Below, piece by piece: positions 1 through 9,240 of a stretch of 64,000 nucleotides of DNA. The translations under genes and the position numbers were made by a program. Positions within the stretch are counted from its first letter, which is position 1. Each line of letters starts with the position of its first letter. The notes beneath the pieces were generated by a model that saw only the letters and a list, made by a program, of their open reading frames with translations, did not search any database and was not told the DNA's origin. Source of the stretch: Spongiibacter nanhainus (lineage in GTDB: Bacteria > Pseudomonadota > Gammaproteobacteria > Pseudomonadales > Spongiibacteraceae); NCBI RefSeq assembly GCF_016132545.1, contig NZ_CP066167.1, positions 3,222,001-3,286,000 on the forward strand. The letters run 5' to 3'.

Positions 1-49
1 GGCTTGCGATGTTTCCTGCCAAAGATCATGCACTTTTCTCCCCATAGTG

Positions 50-110
50 CGCACAATATATGTGCACGCCGTTTTTAATTGGCTCCGCCGGAGTGCACCA
101 TATTGGTGTT
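50..110. promoter_or_regulatory. Two NtrC-like palindromes near the left edge
   Basis: Two sites fit the NtrC enhancer pattern GCAC-N7-GTGC. The first, at 50-66, has the exact half-sites GCAC and GTGC. The second, at 94-110, reads GCAC then GTGT. Their centres are 44 bases apart, about four helical turns. An NtrC-controlled gene such as glnA would then start just left of the window and read leftward. I found no sigma-54 element with the correct GG-N10-GC spacing inside the window; the closest, on the minus strand at about 6-26, is one base too long. The rest of 1-238 holds no supportable gene. Confidence 0.35.
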
Positions 111-239
111 TTTGGCGTAAATCCGGCCTTACAGGGAGGAATATCTCAAGAAGCATGCCAAACCTTGGCACAGGCTCGTGGTCGCCTACAAAAAGGTAAT
201 AGAGCACCCAATTCCGCAGAGGCATCAAAGCTTAGAGAC

Positions 240-263
240 AAAAAAAAGGGGGCCTAAGCCCCC
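240..263 (-). terminator. Rho-independent terminator of the OmpA-family gene
   Basis: On the minus strand a six-base-pair G/C stem (248-253 with 258-263) with a four-base loop is followed by a run of eight T. It lies 37 bases beyond the stop codon of the porin gene. Confidence 0.85.
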
Positions 264-299
264 TTCTCGCTTACCCATTCGGATAAGTATATGCAGGAA

Positions 300-1391
300 T
301 CACTCAGCCGCTTGAGTCTGCACCACAGCGACTACGCGACGGTTTTTCTGGCGCCCTTCAGCAGTACTATTATCTGCAATGGGCCGCTGCTCACCGAAAC
401 CTACTGCGCTCAAGCGGTTAGCAGCAATGCCGTAATCCTTGATCAGCGCATTGCGCACAGAATCCGCGCGGCGCTGGCTCAGCGCTTGGTTGTAGGCATC
501 AGTACCGGTGTTGTCAGTGTGGCCTTCGATCACACCTTTGACGCCGTCGTTGGCTTTCATGAACTCAGCAACCTTGGCCAGTTCGCTGCGGTACGCTGCA
601 GGGATAACTGAAGAATCAACCGCAAACAGAACGTTCAGCTTGACTGACTGAGTTTGGCTCAGCACAAACGTACAACCCATTTCGTCAACCTTCACACCGG
701 GCTCAGTGTTTGGACACTTGTCGCGGTAGTTGGGTACACCGTCGCCATCCCGATCCAGCGGGCAACCGTTGGCGTCAACCGCCACACCCGGGGGCGTGTT
801 GGGGCAGTCGTCTTTGCGATCCATAACGCCATCGCCGTCCTGGTCGGTACCGGCTTGCTCGCCCTCAGCACCAAACAGATAACTCAGACCCAAAGAAACC
901 AAGCCACCCTGATAGGAATCATCAGTACCGTAGAGATAACGCACATCACCACGAACAGACCAGCGGTCGGTCAGGAAGGAACGCACACCCATACCAGCAT
1001 TAAGTTGAGTGTATTCATCATCGGTATTGTTGTCGTATTCCAGAGTTTTGACACCAACGCCGGCTGCGGCGTAGGGGAGCCAAGCACCCTGTTGGGTGAA
1101 GTAGTACACACCGGACAGGCTGCCACCGAATACTTCGGCGTCCAGGCCCTGAATATCGTCTTCATTGTCTGGCTTGGCGTAGTCCGCGCTCAGTTCCACA
1201 CCCCAATGGGTATTGATCCGATACTCCACACCGAGAATGCCAGTGCCAGCTTCATCAAGCCCTGTATCGCTATCAAAGATCTGATAACCCACCGCAGGAT
1301 TGAAATACCACACATCCTTGTCGTCAGCCGCCATGGCCGCAGACGAGGCGACAGCGCCAGCCAAGGCCAAGCTAGTTAACACCTTATTCAT
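300..1391 (-). CDS. OmpA/OprF-family outer membrane porin
   Basis: Outer membrane structural protein that anchors the membrane to peptidoglycan. From the ATG at 1391 it has 363 residues. A Sec signal peptide (MNKVLTSLALAGAVASSAAMA) is followed by an eight-strand beta-barrel-like region (about 22-185), two thrombospondin type-3 calcium repeats (DQDGDGVMDRKDDCPN and DRDGDGVPNYRDKCPN, about 190-245), and an OmpA C-terminal peptidoglycan-binding domain with EGHTDNTGTDAYN and the usual closing RRV. An in-frame ATG at 1424 exists, but the start at 1391 has GGGGAG in front and begins directly with the signal peptide. Monocistronic, with its own terminator. This layout matches OprF-like proteins of gammaproteobacteria. 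Confidence 0.9.
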   Translation of the reverse strand: MNKVLTSLALAGAVASSAAMAADDKDVWYFNPAVGYQIFDSDTGLDEAGTGILGVEYRINTHWGVELSADYAKPDNEDDIQGLDAEVFGGSLSGVYYFTQQGAWLPYAAAGVGVKTLEYDNNTDDEYTQLNAGMGVRSFLTDRWSVRGDVRYLYGTDDSYQGGLVSLGLSYLFGAEGEQAGTDQDGDGVMDRKDDCPNTPPGVAVDANGCPLDRDGDGVPNYRDKCPNTEPGVKVDEMGCTFVLSQTQSVKLNVLFAVDSSVIPAAYRSELAKVAEFMKANDGVKGVIEGHTDNTGTDAYNQALSQRRADSVRNALIKDYGIAANRLSAVGFGEQRPIADNSTAEGRQKNRRVVAVVQTQAAE

Positions 1392-1580
1392 AGAACTCCC
1401 CTTCTTAAAATTGGCAGTTTTCATTTAAAAATCACTACTTGGGCGACTATTTACAACGAGAATACCACGTAGAAGCCCACTTTCATCCCAGTTTTTGCGT
1501 AATTTTACCGGAGCAGCGCCTAATACCGGCTAATTTGCGGTGCTTCGTAACATTCTGCAACATAAACACGATTACAAAAT

Positions 1581-2285
1581 CTACTGGCACCATCCCATGA
1601 CGTCTTTAACGAACGGAATAGTCACCTTTCTCTTCATCTGCAAACTAGAGCGATCCAATTTCGCGACCAAATCAACCAAGTAATGCAAATCCCTTCGCCC
1701 GCGAGAAAGGATATACCTTACGACCGCCTCGTCGATAATGATACCCCGTGCCCGGCAGCGCGTGACAACAACATTCAGTAACTCTTCGTCGCCCAGGGCT
1801 GGCAGCCGATAGGTAGAAAAACTTTTCATCCTCGAGTAAAGGTCAGGCAGACAAAAACGCTCTGCCTGTATGCCCCCGGAGCTCGACACCAGCCAAGATT
1901 GCCCGTTAGCCAGGGCGGCGTTGTAAAGGTTAAACAGCGCGACTTCCCACGCGCGGTCTCCCACAACGGCGTCAATATCATCCAGGCAAAGCAGGTCACA
2001 CTCTTCCAGCCCCTCCAGTACCCACTCCGGGGAGCTGTCTGCCACACTTCGGATCGGTAAATATTGAGTCTTTAGCGAAGCGCCCTCCGCCAGGGCACAG
2101 CTGGCCTGCAGCAAGTGACTGCGCCCTACACCGGCAAGCAAATAAATAAAGCGTTCGCCTGCACCTTGCGCCTGGCGACGCAACTCATGAACAGCCAAGG
2201 CGGCTTCGTCCGCTACGTAAAAATTGTCTAAAGTGGCATCGTTATCCAGGCGAAAGCGCAGTGGAATCTGCTGAGCCGTGGTCAT
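1581..2285 (-). CDS. hda: DnaA regulatory inactivator Hda
   Basis: AAA+ protein of 234 residues that works with the DNA-loaded sliding clamp to make DnaA hydrolyse its ATP, preventing re-initiation of replication. Visible features: an N-terminal clamp-binding-like segment (QQIPLRF), a degenerate Walker A typical of Hda (AGVGRSHLL), a Walker B (LLCLDDIDAV) and a DnaA-like C-terminal AAA+ lid. It lacks the DnaA DNA-binding domain, as expected for Hda. Its start overlaps the stop of the upstream perM-like gene by four bases (ATGA), so the two are probably co-transcribed, an arrangement also known in Pseudomonas. Confidence 0.93.
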   Translation of the reverse strand: MTTAQQIPLRFRLDNDATLDNFYVADEAALAVHELRRQAQGAGERFIYLLAGVGRSHLLQASCALAEGASLKTQYLPIRSVADSSPEWVLEGLEECDLLCLDDIDAVVGDRAWEVALFNLYNAALANGQSWLVSSSGGIQAERFCLPDLYSRMKSFSTYRLPALGDEELLNVVVTRCRARGIIIDEAVVRYILSRGRRDLHYLVDLVAKLDRSSLQMKRKVTIPFVKDVMGWCQ

Positions 2286-3361
2286 TCCGGGCTCTCCTTC
2301 ACATCACCCGCGGCGGCATAAAAGTCGCTGCTCTGGTAGGCCTCGTGGGCGTGGAGGACCATCACTTTGATGACGGCAGCGGCGGGCAACGCCAGTAAGA
2401 TGCCCAAAAATCCAAACAGCTGGCCACCGGCCAGTACCGCGAAAATCACGATTACCGGGTGAAGTCCGATTTTATCGCCCACCAGCGTTGGCGTCAGATA
2501 GACGCTCTCCAGCACCTGCCCCGCACCGAACACGCCCGCCACCCCCAGCAGCGGCCACCAACTGTCAAATTGAAAGTACGCCGCCAGCCCCGCAGCTAGA
2601 ATACCGACAATAAACCCCAGATAGGGGACGATGCTGGCCAAACCCGCGATCAAGCCAAGTACCAGCGCCAAATCCAGCCCCACCAACCACAAGCCCGCCA
2701 TGTATACCAGCGCCAAAGACAGCATGACCATAAACTGCCCTCTAGCAAAGGCGCCGAGAATCTCATCGCACTCCCGGGCAATACCGACGACTTTGGGCTC
2801 CACTCTCCGGGGTAATAAGGCCCGAATCCGAGCCATCATATGATCCCAGTCACGCAGCAGGTAAAAGGTTACCACCGGCACCAGGGTCATATTGGCTAGC
2901 CAGGTCAGCACGGCGGCGCTGGACCCACTGACTTGCTGCCACACGTACATAAGGAGTCCACCGGCCGCACTCCAGTGCTTGCTGAGCGCCTCCTTGGCGG
3001 TATTCACGGACGACTGTTCTGGCAAATCGAAGTACTGCCGAAGCGCAGGCAGGCCACTTTCCTGGACCCAGGCAACAAAGCCGTACAGGCGTTGAATCAA
3101 CAGCTGGGTTTGATCCAGTAGCAGTGGCAGGGTAATCAACACCCCCAGAGCCGTAACCAAAGTGAGACCGACAAAGACGAGAGCCACAGCCGGTGTGCGT
3201 CCCAACTTGCGCTCCTCCAACCGGTCGACCAGGGGATCGCCGATATAGGCGAACACGGAAGCGAGTGCAAAGGGCATCAAAATCGGTCCCAGCAAACGCA
3301 AAATTAAATAGACCAATACCAGCGCCGCCGCGCCCCACATCAGCCGCGCGTTAACACTCAC
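2282..3361 (-). CDS. perM: AI-2E/PerM family transporter
   Basis: Polytopic inner membrane protein of 359 residues, from the family that contains PerM/YfgO and the TqsA autoinducer-2 exporter. The sequence shows two N-terminal membrane segments, a long loop (about 75-155), and a C-terminal set of hydrophobic segments with the conserved glycine/proline-rich stretch GLASIVPYLGFIVGILAAG. The transported substrate cannot be told from sequence. ATGA overlaps on both sides tie it into a DUF2066-perM-hda operon, which recurs in gammaproteobacteria next to purM. Confidence 0.85.
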   Translation of the reverse strand: MSVNARLMWGAAALVLVYLILRLLGPILMPFALASVFAYIGDPLVDRLEERKLGRTPAVALVFVGLTLVTALGVLITLPLLLDQTQLLIQRLYGFVAWVQESGLPALRQYFDLPEQSSVNTAKEALSKHWSAAGGLLMYVWQQVSGSSAAVLTWLANMTLVPVVTFYLLRDWDHMMARIRALLPRRVEPKVVGIARECDEILGAFARGQFMVMLSLALVYMAGLWLVGLDLALVLGLIAGLASIVPYLGFIVGILAAGLAAYFQFDSWWPLLGVAGVFGAGQVLESVYLTPTLVGDKIGLHPVIVIFAVLAGGQLFGFLGILLALPAAAVIKVMVLHAHEAYQSSDFYAAAGDVKESPE

Positions 3362-4533
3362 CGCTCAGCCCCTACCCAGCGATAGCGATTGCGCACCATC
3401 AACTGTGGGGGCACCCCGCCTGGCGAGCCCTGGTAACCGCTGCCACTGACTTCTTGCAAGCGCCCATCCATAGCCAGAAAACGCTGCGCTTTTTCCATAT
3501 CGTCGTTGAGCACCAAGTCCACCACCAGCTCTTTGTCAGACACCCATACCGAGTTGGCGTGACGCACTATTGCCAAACTTTCCAGATAACCCATCAAGGC
3601 TGCATAGCTGTGGAAATCGGCGATGCCGTCGATAAGAATCAGGCTACTGCCCGCTCCCACTCCGCCGCTGAATACGGCGTAGCGTTCCGCCTGCACGTCA
3701 GCCACGCGATCCACCGCGGAGGCTAATGCCTGCTGCGCTCCCATACCTTCCGACTCGAAGTTTCGGGCCACTTCGCCGTCCAACAATAGCCAACTCGCCA
3801 CCCACTGCCCAGTGGAAAATTCGCTGGCACGCCCCACCAGAATATAGGCACTGCCGTAACGTTGAGAGGCCTCTCGCACCGCCGTTGCCGATAATTGCCA
3901 AACCTGATTGACACTGAGATTGGCGGTATCGGTGAGATCAAACAGGGGAAACTGCAGCGGCAATCCTCGGCGCTCGGCCTCATCGGTCATCAAGGCCTGC
4001 AATTCGGGCTGCTCACCACCTCCGACAAAGCGCCGCCCCGATGCCGTATCCGCCACCAACCACACCAGCATTGACGGGCGATTAGCAGACCACACCGGCA
4101 AGCCCGCCGACTGCAGCAGCGCATTGACCTGGCGGGGAGAGTAACTCAGTTCCAACACCAGGCTGGGAGCGTCATCCTCTGCACTGGGATCGGTATCCGC
4201 CGCCAGTGGCTGATGATAGCGGTATTGCACGACCAGCGGTTCCGGGTTGGCCAAGGCGCTGGCGATATCTGCGCGGTCACTCACCTGGCTGCGACCCGAC
4301 ACCCTGATCAAAACCCGCTCCAAGCCCTTGGCTGCGGCGCGTCGGAAAGCGCTCTGAGTCTGCTCCTTTACCGGCACCGCCGCATCGTAAAGGTTGGCCA
4401 CCATTTCAGCACGGGCAGTTGCCGCGATAGTCAGCAGGCACAACGCCAAGCACCACGGAGCTGTCAGACCCAAGGTCACTGCCTTCGAGGCTGAGCAACT
4501 CCGATTAGCAAATTTCAACACGCGGCACTCCAT
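3358..4533 (-). CDS. DUF2066 periplasmic protein
   Basis: Protein of 391 residues with an N-terminal hydrophobic export signal ending near TARAEM, matching the DUF2066 family that sits beside purM and hda in many gammaproteobacteria. Function is unknown; the signal suggests a periplasmic or envelope location. The ATG at 4533 has a poor ribosome binding site, whereas an in-frame GTG at 4521 has GGAG six bases ahead, so the true protein may be four residues shorter. First gene of the leftward operon, divergent from purM. Confidence 0.8.
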   Translation of the reverse strand: MECRVLKFANRSCSASKAVTLGLTAPWCLALCLLTIAATARAEMVANLYDAAVPVKEQTQSAFRRAAAKGLERVLIRVSGRSQVSDRADIASALANPEPLVVQYRYHQPLAADTDPSAEDDAPSLVLELSYSPRQVNALLQSAGLPVWSANRPSMLVWLVADTASGRRFVGGGEQPELQALMTDEAERRGLPLQFPLFDLTDTANLSVNQVWQLSATAVREASQRYGSAYILVGRASEFSTGQWVASWLLLDGEVARNFESEGMGAQQALASAVDRVADVQAERYAVFSGGVGAGSSLILIDGIADFHSYAALMGYLESLAIVRHANSVWVSDKELVVDLVLNDDMEKAQRFLAMDGRLQEVSGSGYQGSPGGVPPQLMVRNRYRWVGAER

Positions 4534-4746
4534 TTTGTCTCAAACCCTTTACCCAACACGACTGGCCAGCGCCATTTCTCAGCGCTACTTTTCAGAGCCA
4601 CTCCCAGCACTACAGCTGCTCCCGGGAGAAACAGTAGCAGTCGCGAGCGGTAAAAAGACGGCATTTTGCTGCTGAATTGCACCGCCAATCAAGCTAGAAT
4701 ACCGCCCTCCCGAAATCCAGCCAAGCGCTTCAAGCGGCCGACAACT

Positions 4747-5805
4747 ATGACCGACAGCAACAAACCTCGCCTCAGTTACAAAGACGCCGGTGTCGATATC
4801 GACGCTGGCGATGCACTGGTGGAGCGCATCAAGGATGTAGCCAAACGCACCCGCCGCCCGGAGGTCATGACCGGCTTGGGAGGCTTTGGCGCCCTGTGCC
4901 AATTGCCCAGCGGCTATAAAGAGCCAGTATTGGTTTCCGGTACCGACGGCGTTGGCACCAAGTTAAAACTTGCCATGGACACCGGCATTCACAATAGCAT
5001 TGGCATCGATCTAGTGGCTATGTGCGTGAACGACCTGCTGGTCACTGGCGCTGAACCGCTGTTTTTCCTCGACTACTATGCCACCGGCGCCTTGAATGTC
5101 GACATCGCCGCCAGTGTTGTGAGCGGAATCGGCGAAGGCTGCGAGCAGGCCGGCTGCGCGCTGGTTGGTGGTGAAACCGCCGAAATGCCTGGCATGTATC
5201 AAGGCGAAGACTATGACCTGGCAGGCTTCTGCGTCGGCGTAGTGGAAAAATCCGGCATTATTGACGGCAACTCGGTACGCATCGGCGACCTCCTTATCGG
5301 CATCCCGTCCTCCGGGCCTCACTCCAACGGCTACTCACTGATCCGCAAAATCATCGAGGTCAGCGGCGCCTCACTGGACGAACCCTTTGGCGACAGCACC
5401 TTGGGCGAAACCCTGCTGGCCCCTACCAAGATTTACGTCAAGCCGGTGCTGAAGCTGATCAAGCAGTTCCAGATCAACTCCCTGGCCCATATTACCGGCG
5501 GCGGATTGCTGGAGAATATCCCCCGCGTCCTCCCCCGGGGTACCAAGGCAGTTATCGACACTCAAAGCTGGGACGCCCCGGCTATTTTCGATTGGCTCCA
5601 ACAGCAGGGCAATGTTGAACAGCGAGAGATGTACCGCACCTTTAACTGCGGTATTGGCATGGTCATGGCAGTGAGTGCAGATGACGCCGAAGGCATTCTC
5701 GACCTGCTGCGACAATATGACGAAACAGGCTGCATTATTGGCCGCATCGAGGCGGCCGGGGACGGCGAAGACTCCGTACAACTGGAAGGCCTGCAGGGCT
5801 CATGA
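4747..5805 (+). CDS. purM: Phosphoribosylformylglycinamidine cyclo-ligase
   Basis: AIR synthetase, the fifth step of de novo purine synthesis; it closes the imidazole ring of FGAM using ATP. From the ATG at 4747 ([21 protein letters not shown]) it has 352 residues, the normal length. Characteristic stretches are [12 protein letters not shown], the central [11 protein letters not shown], and the C-terminal [13 protein letters not shown]. An earlier in-frame ATG at 4666 would add 27 residues with no similarity to PurM. The stop overlaps the purN start (ATGA), giving the usual purMN pair. Confidence 0.96.
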   Translation: MTDSNKPRLSYKDAGVDIDAGDALVERIKDVAKRTRRPEVMTGLGGFGALCQLPSGYKEPVLVSGTDGVGTKLKLAMDTGIHNSIGIDLVAMCVNDLLVTGAEPLFFLDYYATGALNVDIAASVVSGIGEGCEQAGCALVGGETAEMPGMYQGEDYDLAGFCVGVVEKSGIIDGNSVRIGDLLIGIPSSGPHSNGYSLIRKIIEVSGASLDEPFGDSTLGETLLAPTKIYVKPVLKLIKQFQINSLAHITGGGLLENIPRVLPRGTKAVIDTQSWDAPAIFDWLQQQGNVEQREMYRTFNCGIGMVMAVSADDAEGILDLLRQYDETGCIIGRIEAAGDGEDSVQLEGLQGS

Positions 5806-6452
5806 CCTGTCGCATTGTGGTACTGATTTCCGGCAGCGGCTCCAACCTGCAGTCGCTGATCGACGCTGGCCAAAGCGGTGAACTGGGCGACGCCGATGTC
5901 GTTGCGGTACTCAGCAACAAGCCCGGCGCCTACGGTCTGGAGCGCGCTCAACAGGCGGGCATTGCCACCGACTGCGTCGAGCACCAGCGTTTCGACAGCC
6001 GCGAAGCCTTCGACAACGCACTGCGCGACGCCATCGACCGGCACCAACCGGACTTAGTCATCCTGGCTGGCTTTATGCGCATCCTCACTCCCGACTTCGT
6101 CCGCCACTACCGGGGCCGGCTGCTCAACATTCACCCCTCCCTGCTACCCAAGTACCCCGGTCTTCACACCCACCAGCGGGCCCTGGATGCTGGCGACACG
6201 GAGGCCGGCGCCACCGTCCACTTTGTCACTGAAGAACTGGACGGCGGACCACCAATAATCCAGGCAAAAGTACCAACATTACCCGACGACTCGGCAGAAA
6301 CACTGGCCGCGCGGGTCTTGTCCAAAGAGCATCGGATATACCCCCTGGCTGCCCGCTGGTTTGCCGAGGGGAGACTGCAACTGAACGACTCAGAGGCTCG
6401 GCTCGATGACAAAGCGCTCCCGCCCACAGGCTGGCAATACAGCGACGATTGA
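5802..6452 (+). CDS. purN: Phosphoribosylglycinamide formyltransferase
   Basis: GAR transformylase of 216 residues; it transfers the formyl group of 10-formyl-tetrahydrofolate to glycinamide ribonucleotide in purine synthesis. Seen: the phosphate-binding loop [11 protein letters not shown] near the N-terminus, the catalytic Asn-His context [13 protein letters not shown], and the catalytic Asp region [16 protein letters not shown]. It is translationally coupled to purM by a four-base overlap. The last 47 bases overlap the next reading frame. Confidence 0.95.
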   Translation: MTCRIVVLISGSGSNLQSLIDAGQSGELGDADVVAVLSNKPGAYGLERAQQAGIATDCVEHQRFDSREAFDNALRDAIDRHQPDLVILAGFMRILTPDFVRHYRGRLLNIHPSLLPKYPGLHTHQRALDAGDTEAGATVHFVTEELDGGPPIIQAKVPTLPDDSAETLAARVLSKEHRIYPLAARWFAEGRLQLNDSEARLDDKALPPTGWQYSDD

Positions 6453-7299
6453 GGCCCAAGTACGACTGTGGAGAGCAGCAATCATTGCGCTGCTCACCCT
6501 CAATTTGGCCCTACCCGCCGCAGCCGGCGGTAGCGGCCCCGACACCGCCACCACCCCGGCGGTCGGGATCAATACCAGCGAACTCGACGCCATAGAGCCC
6601 CCCTCTGCCAGTGATAACGACACGCCTGACGTCCCGCCGAAAACACCGACACCAGCACTATTGCCCTACACCGCCGAATATCGCATCAGCTACGACGGTA
6701 TGAGCACCACAGCAGACAGAACTCTAAGAAAGGATGGCGATACCTGGCACCTGGCTCAGGACGCCAGTATTTTTTTCCTCAAAGTATCGGAAGAAGCCCG
6801 TGTTAAAGCCTCCAGCTCAGGCTTGAGAACGCAACAGTACAGCTATCGCAATAGCGTCAGCAGCAAACGCAATCAACACATCATCTTCGATTGGGAGGCA
6901 GGCGTCGTTGCAGACCGCCAGGCCCGCAAGCCCTGGCAAAAACCCTTGAGCGGTAACTTGAGCGACCAACTGGGTTCACAACTTCAGCTCCGCGCCACCT
7001 TGCTTAGCGGCCGTTTTAAAGACGGCTATGAGCAAACCATCGTCAACAAAGGCAAGATCAAAACCTACCAATACAACCTCCTGGGCGAGGAGACGGTCGA
7101 GAGCGCACTGGGCACCGTCGACACCATAAAACTGCGGCGCCACCGGGAAGGCAGCAGCGCCGAAGCCATCATTTGGCTGGCTAAAGGCTGGAATTACCTG
7201 ATCGTCAAACTGGAGCAGCTTGAAGACGACGACGCTTTCTCACTGGAGCTGCTCAACGCAAAACTCGACGGCCAACAGCTCGCCGCAAAGAGCCAATAA
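6406..7299 (+). CDS. DUF3108 domain-containing exported protein
   Basis: Protein of 297 residues that follows purMN, as in other gammaproteobacteria. An N-terminal hydrophobic stretch (IIALLTLNLALPAAAGG) looks like a signal peptide. A low-complexity Thr/Pro linker (about 50-85) precedes a domain beginning PYTAEYRISYDGM, which fits the DUF3108 family. Function unknown; a periplasmic location is inferred. The ATG at 6406 lies inside purN, overlapping it by 47 bases. No later ATG occurs before residue 98, so the real start may be this one or a nearby non-ATG codon. Confidence 0.75.
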   Translation: MTKRSRPQAGNTATIEAQVRLWRAAIIALLTLNLALPAAAGGSGPDTATTPAVGINTSELDAIEPPSASDNDTPDVPPKTPTPALLPYTAEYRISYDGMSTTADRTLRKDGDTWHLAQDASIFFLKVSEEARVKASSSGLRTQQYSYRNSVSSKRNQHIIFDWEAGVVADRQARKPWQKPLSGNLSDQLGSQLQLRATLLSGRFKDGYEQTIVNKGKIKTYQYNLLGEETVESALGTVDTIKLRRHREGSSAEAIIWLAKGWNYLIVKLEQLEDDDAFSLELLNAKLDGQQLAAKSQ

Positions 7300-7317
7300 A
7301 CACCGCCGCTTGGCAGA

Positions 7318-7884
7318 TCAGGTTTTGGGAAGAGTGACGCCCCGCTGCCCCTGGTATTTACCGCCCCGATCTTTGTAGCTGGTTTCGCACACTTCATCGG
7401 ACTCAAAGAACAGCATCTGTGCCACCCCTTCATTGGCGTATATTTTTGCCGGCAAGGTGGTGGTGTTGGAAAACTCGAGAGTAACGTGCCCCTCCCACTC
7501 TGGCTCCAGTGGCGTCACATTGACGATAATGCCGCAGCGGGCATAGGTGGATTTACCCAAGCAGACCGTCAATACACTGCGGGGAATGCGGAAGTACTCC
7601 ACCGTCCGCGCCAGGGCAAAGGAGTTGGGGGGGATAATGCAGTAGTCGCCGGTGATATTGACGAAGCTTTTATCATCAAAGGCCTTGGGGTCCACGGTCG
7701 CCGAGTAGGTGTTAGTAAACACCTTGAACTCGTTGGAGCAGCGCACATCGTAGCCGTAGCTGGAGGTACCAAAAGAAATAATCTTCTCACCGCCTTGCTG
7801 GCGAACTTGGCCCGGCTCGAAGGGTTCGATCATTCCCTCGGATTCAGCCATGCGCCGAATCCACTTATCCGATTTTATTGCCAT
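7318..7884 (-). CDS. dcd: dCTP deaminase
   Basis: Converts dCTP to dUTP, the first step of thymidylate supply in many gammaproteobacteria. 188 residues, the normal size for the homotrimeric enzyme. Seen: [15 protein letters not shown], the active-site region [10 protein letters not shown], and the substrate-binding [18 protein letters not shown]. It lies 48 bases downstream of the Mrp gene on the same strand and converges on the DUF3108 gene with only 18 bases between stops. Confidence 0.95.
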   Translation of the reverse strand: MAIKSDKWIRRMAESEGMIEPFEPGQVRQQGGEKIISFGTSSYGYDVRCSNEFKVFTNTYSATVDPKAFDDKSFVNITGDYCIIPPNSFALARTVEYFRIPRSVLTVCLGKSTYARCGIIVNVTPLEPEWEGHVTLEFSNTTTLPAKIYANEGVAQMLFFESDEVCETSYKDRGGKYQGQRGVTLPKT

Positions 7885-7932
7885 TGGGTTTCCTTTATAT
7901 GTGCTGGCAGCCGGTAAGCGACCGCCGCCCGA

Positions 7933-9027
7933 TTAATCGTCACTGATAGAGATTTTTGGTGCCGCACTGGCACTGGCGGTACGCTTGGCCAATTCCGCCG
8001 CCATGCCCAGCGCCACCTGGCGATACAACGCGGCCGCCTCTCCTTCGGGATCGGACACCAGTACCGGCAAGCCACTGTCTGCCTGCTCGCGAATCTGCAG
8101 TGATAGTGGCAAGGCCCCCAGCATCGGCACGCCATAATCCGCGGCAATAGCGTCGCCGCCGCCGGCACCAAAAATATGTTCCTGATGGCCGCACTGACTA
8201 CAAACGTGGACTGCCATGTTCTCCACCACGCCCAGCACCGGCACCGACACCTTACGGAACATCTCAATACCTTTCTTGGCATCCAACAGCGCGATATCTT
8301 GAGGTGTCGTCACCACCACTGCGCCGGCCACCGGCACCTTCTGTGACAGCGTCAGCTGAATATCTCCAGTACCCGGGGGCAGGTCAATGATCAGATAATC
8401 CAGGTCCTGCCAGTAGGTCTGATACAGCAATTGCTGCAGCGCGCCGGTAGCCATCGGCCCCCGCCACACCATGGGTGTTTTCTCGGTAACCAAATACCCC
8501 ATGGACATCGACTGGATGCCGTGGGCCTCAACGGGCATAAGGTAGTGGGTGCCGTATTGCTCGGGTCGGCGACCTTCCGCCACTCCCAGCATCATTTGCT
8601 GACTGGGGCCGTAAATATCGGCGTCCAACAAACCCACCCGAGCCCCCTCCGCGGCCAGCGCCAAAGCCAAATTCACCGAGGTGGTGGATTTGCCCACGCC
8701 GCCCTTGCCGGAGGCCACCGCAATAATATTGCGGACATTCTCCATATTTTTGACATTCTGCTGGCCGACGTGGGGCGCAATCGACCAGGTCACCTGTACC
8801 TCGGCGCTCTCAACGCCATTCACATTGATCGCCTGCTCGGCCAAAAACTGCTCAAAGGCCTTCTGCTGACTGCGCGCGGGAAAACCCAGCTCAATGTTGA
8901 TGCGCGCCCGACCATTGCCGACATTGATCTCGGCAATGCGCCCATAGTCTGACAGAGGCTGGGACAAACCCGGCAATACCGCTGACATCAACTGCTGTCT
9001 TGCTGACTCCGTGACGTCCGCCGCCAT
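7933..9027 (-). CDS. apbC: Mrp/ApbC iron-sulfur cluster carrier ATPase
   Basis: P-loop ATPase that carries and transfers Fe-S clusters to apoproteins in the cytosol. From the ATG at 9027 (MAADVTESARQQL) the protein has 364 residues: an N-terminal DUF59-like domain (about 1-90), a deviant Walker A (SGKGGVGKSTTSVNLA), the stretch DLPPGTGDIQLTL, and a CSQCGHQEH motif in which the CxxC pair is expected to hold the cluster. An upstream in-frame ATG at 9216 adds 63 residues unlike any Mrp protein. Divergent from metG, the usual neighbour. Confidence 0.94.
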   Translation of the reverse strand: MAADVTESARQQLMSAVLPGLSQPLSDYGRIAEINVGNGRARINIELGFPARSQQKAFEQFLAEQAINVNGVESAEVQVTWSIAPHVGQQNVKNMENVRNIIAVASGKGGVGKSTTSVNLALALAAEGARVGLLDADIYGPSQQMMLGVAEGRRPEQYGTHYLMPVEAHGIQSMSMGYLVTEKTPMVWRGPMATGALQQLLYQTYWQDLDYLIIDLPPGTGDIQLTLSQKVPVAGAVVVTTPQDIALLDAKKGIEMFRKVSVPVLGVVENMAVHVCSQCGHQEHIFGAGGGDAIAADYGVPMLGALPLSLQIREQADSGLPVLVSDPEGEAAALYRQVALGMAAELAKRTASASAAPKISISDD

Positions 9028-9240
9028 AGTTACCTCGATACTGTAAAAAACGAACCCGCGAGTATACGCCCGGCCCCAGTCCCTCTCAATGTTCACGGGC
9101 CAAGCGGCCCGGCGCAGTGGCCAGGGCAGATGCGCATTGGGCACAAAAACGCTATGATAGCGCGCCCAAAAACCGCCAAATGAGACACATGGCGGCAATG
9201 CAAATATCGACATCACTCACGCAAGCCAAACAGGACTCCC

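Noticed and set aside
6-26. Possible sigma-54 promoter on the minus strand
   Set aside because: GG to GC spacing is 11 instead of the required 10 bases.
60-257. Short open frame at the left edge
   Set aside because: No ribosome binding site or domain; it overlaps the NtrC-like sites and the porin terminator.
7194-7433. Minus-strand frame spanning the DUF3108/dcd junction
   Set aside because: Overlaps two well-supported genes and shows no protein features.
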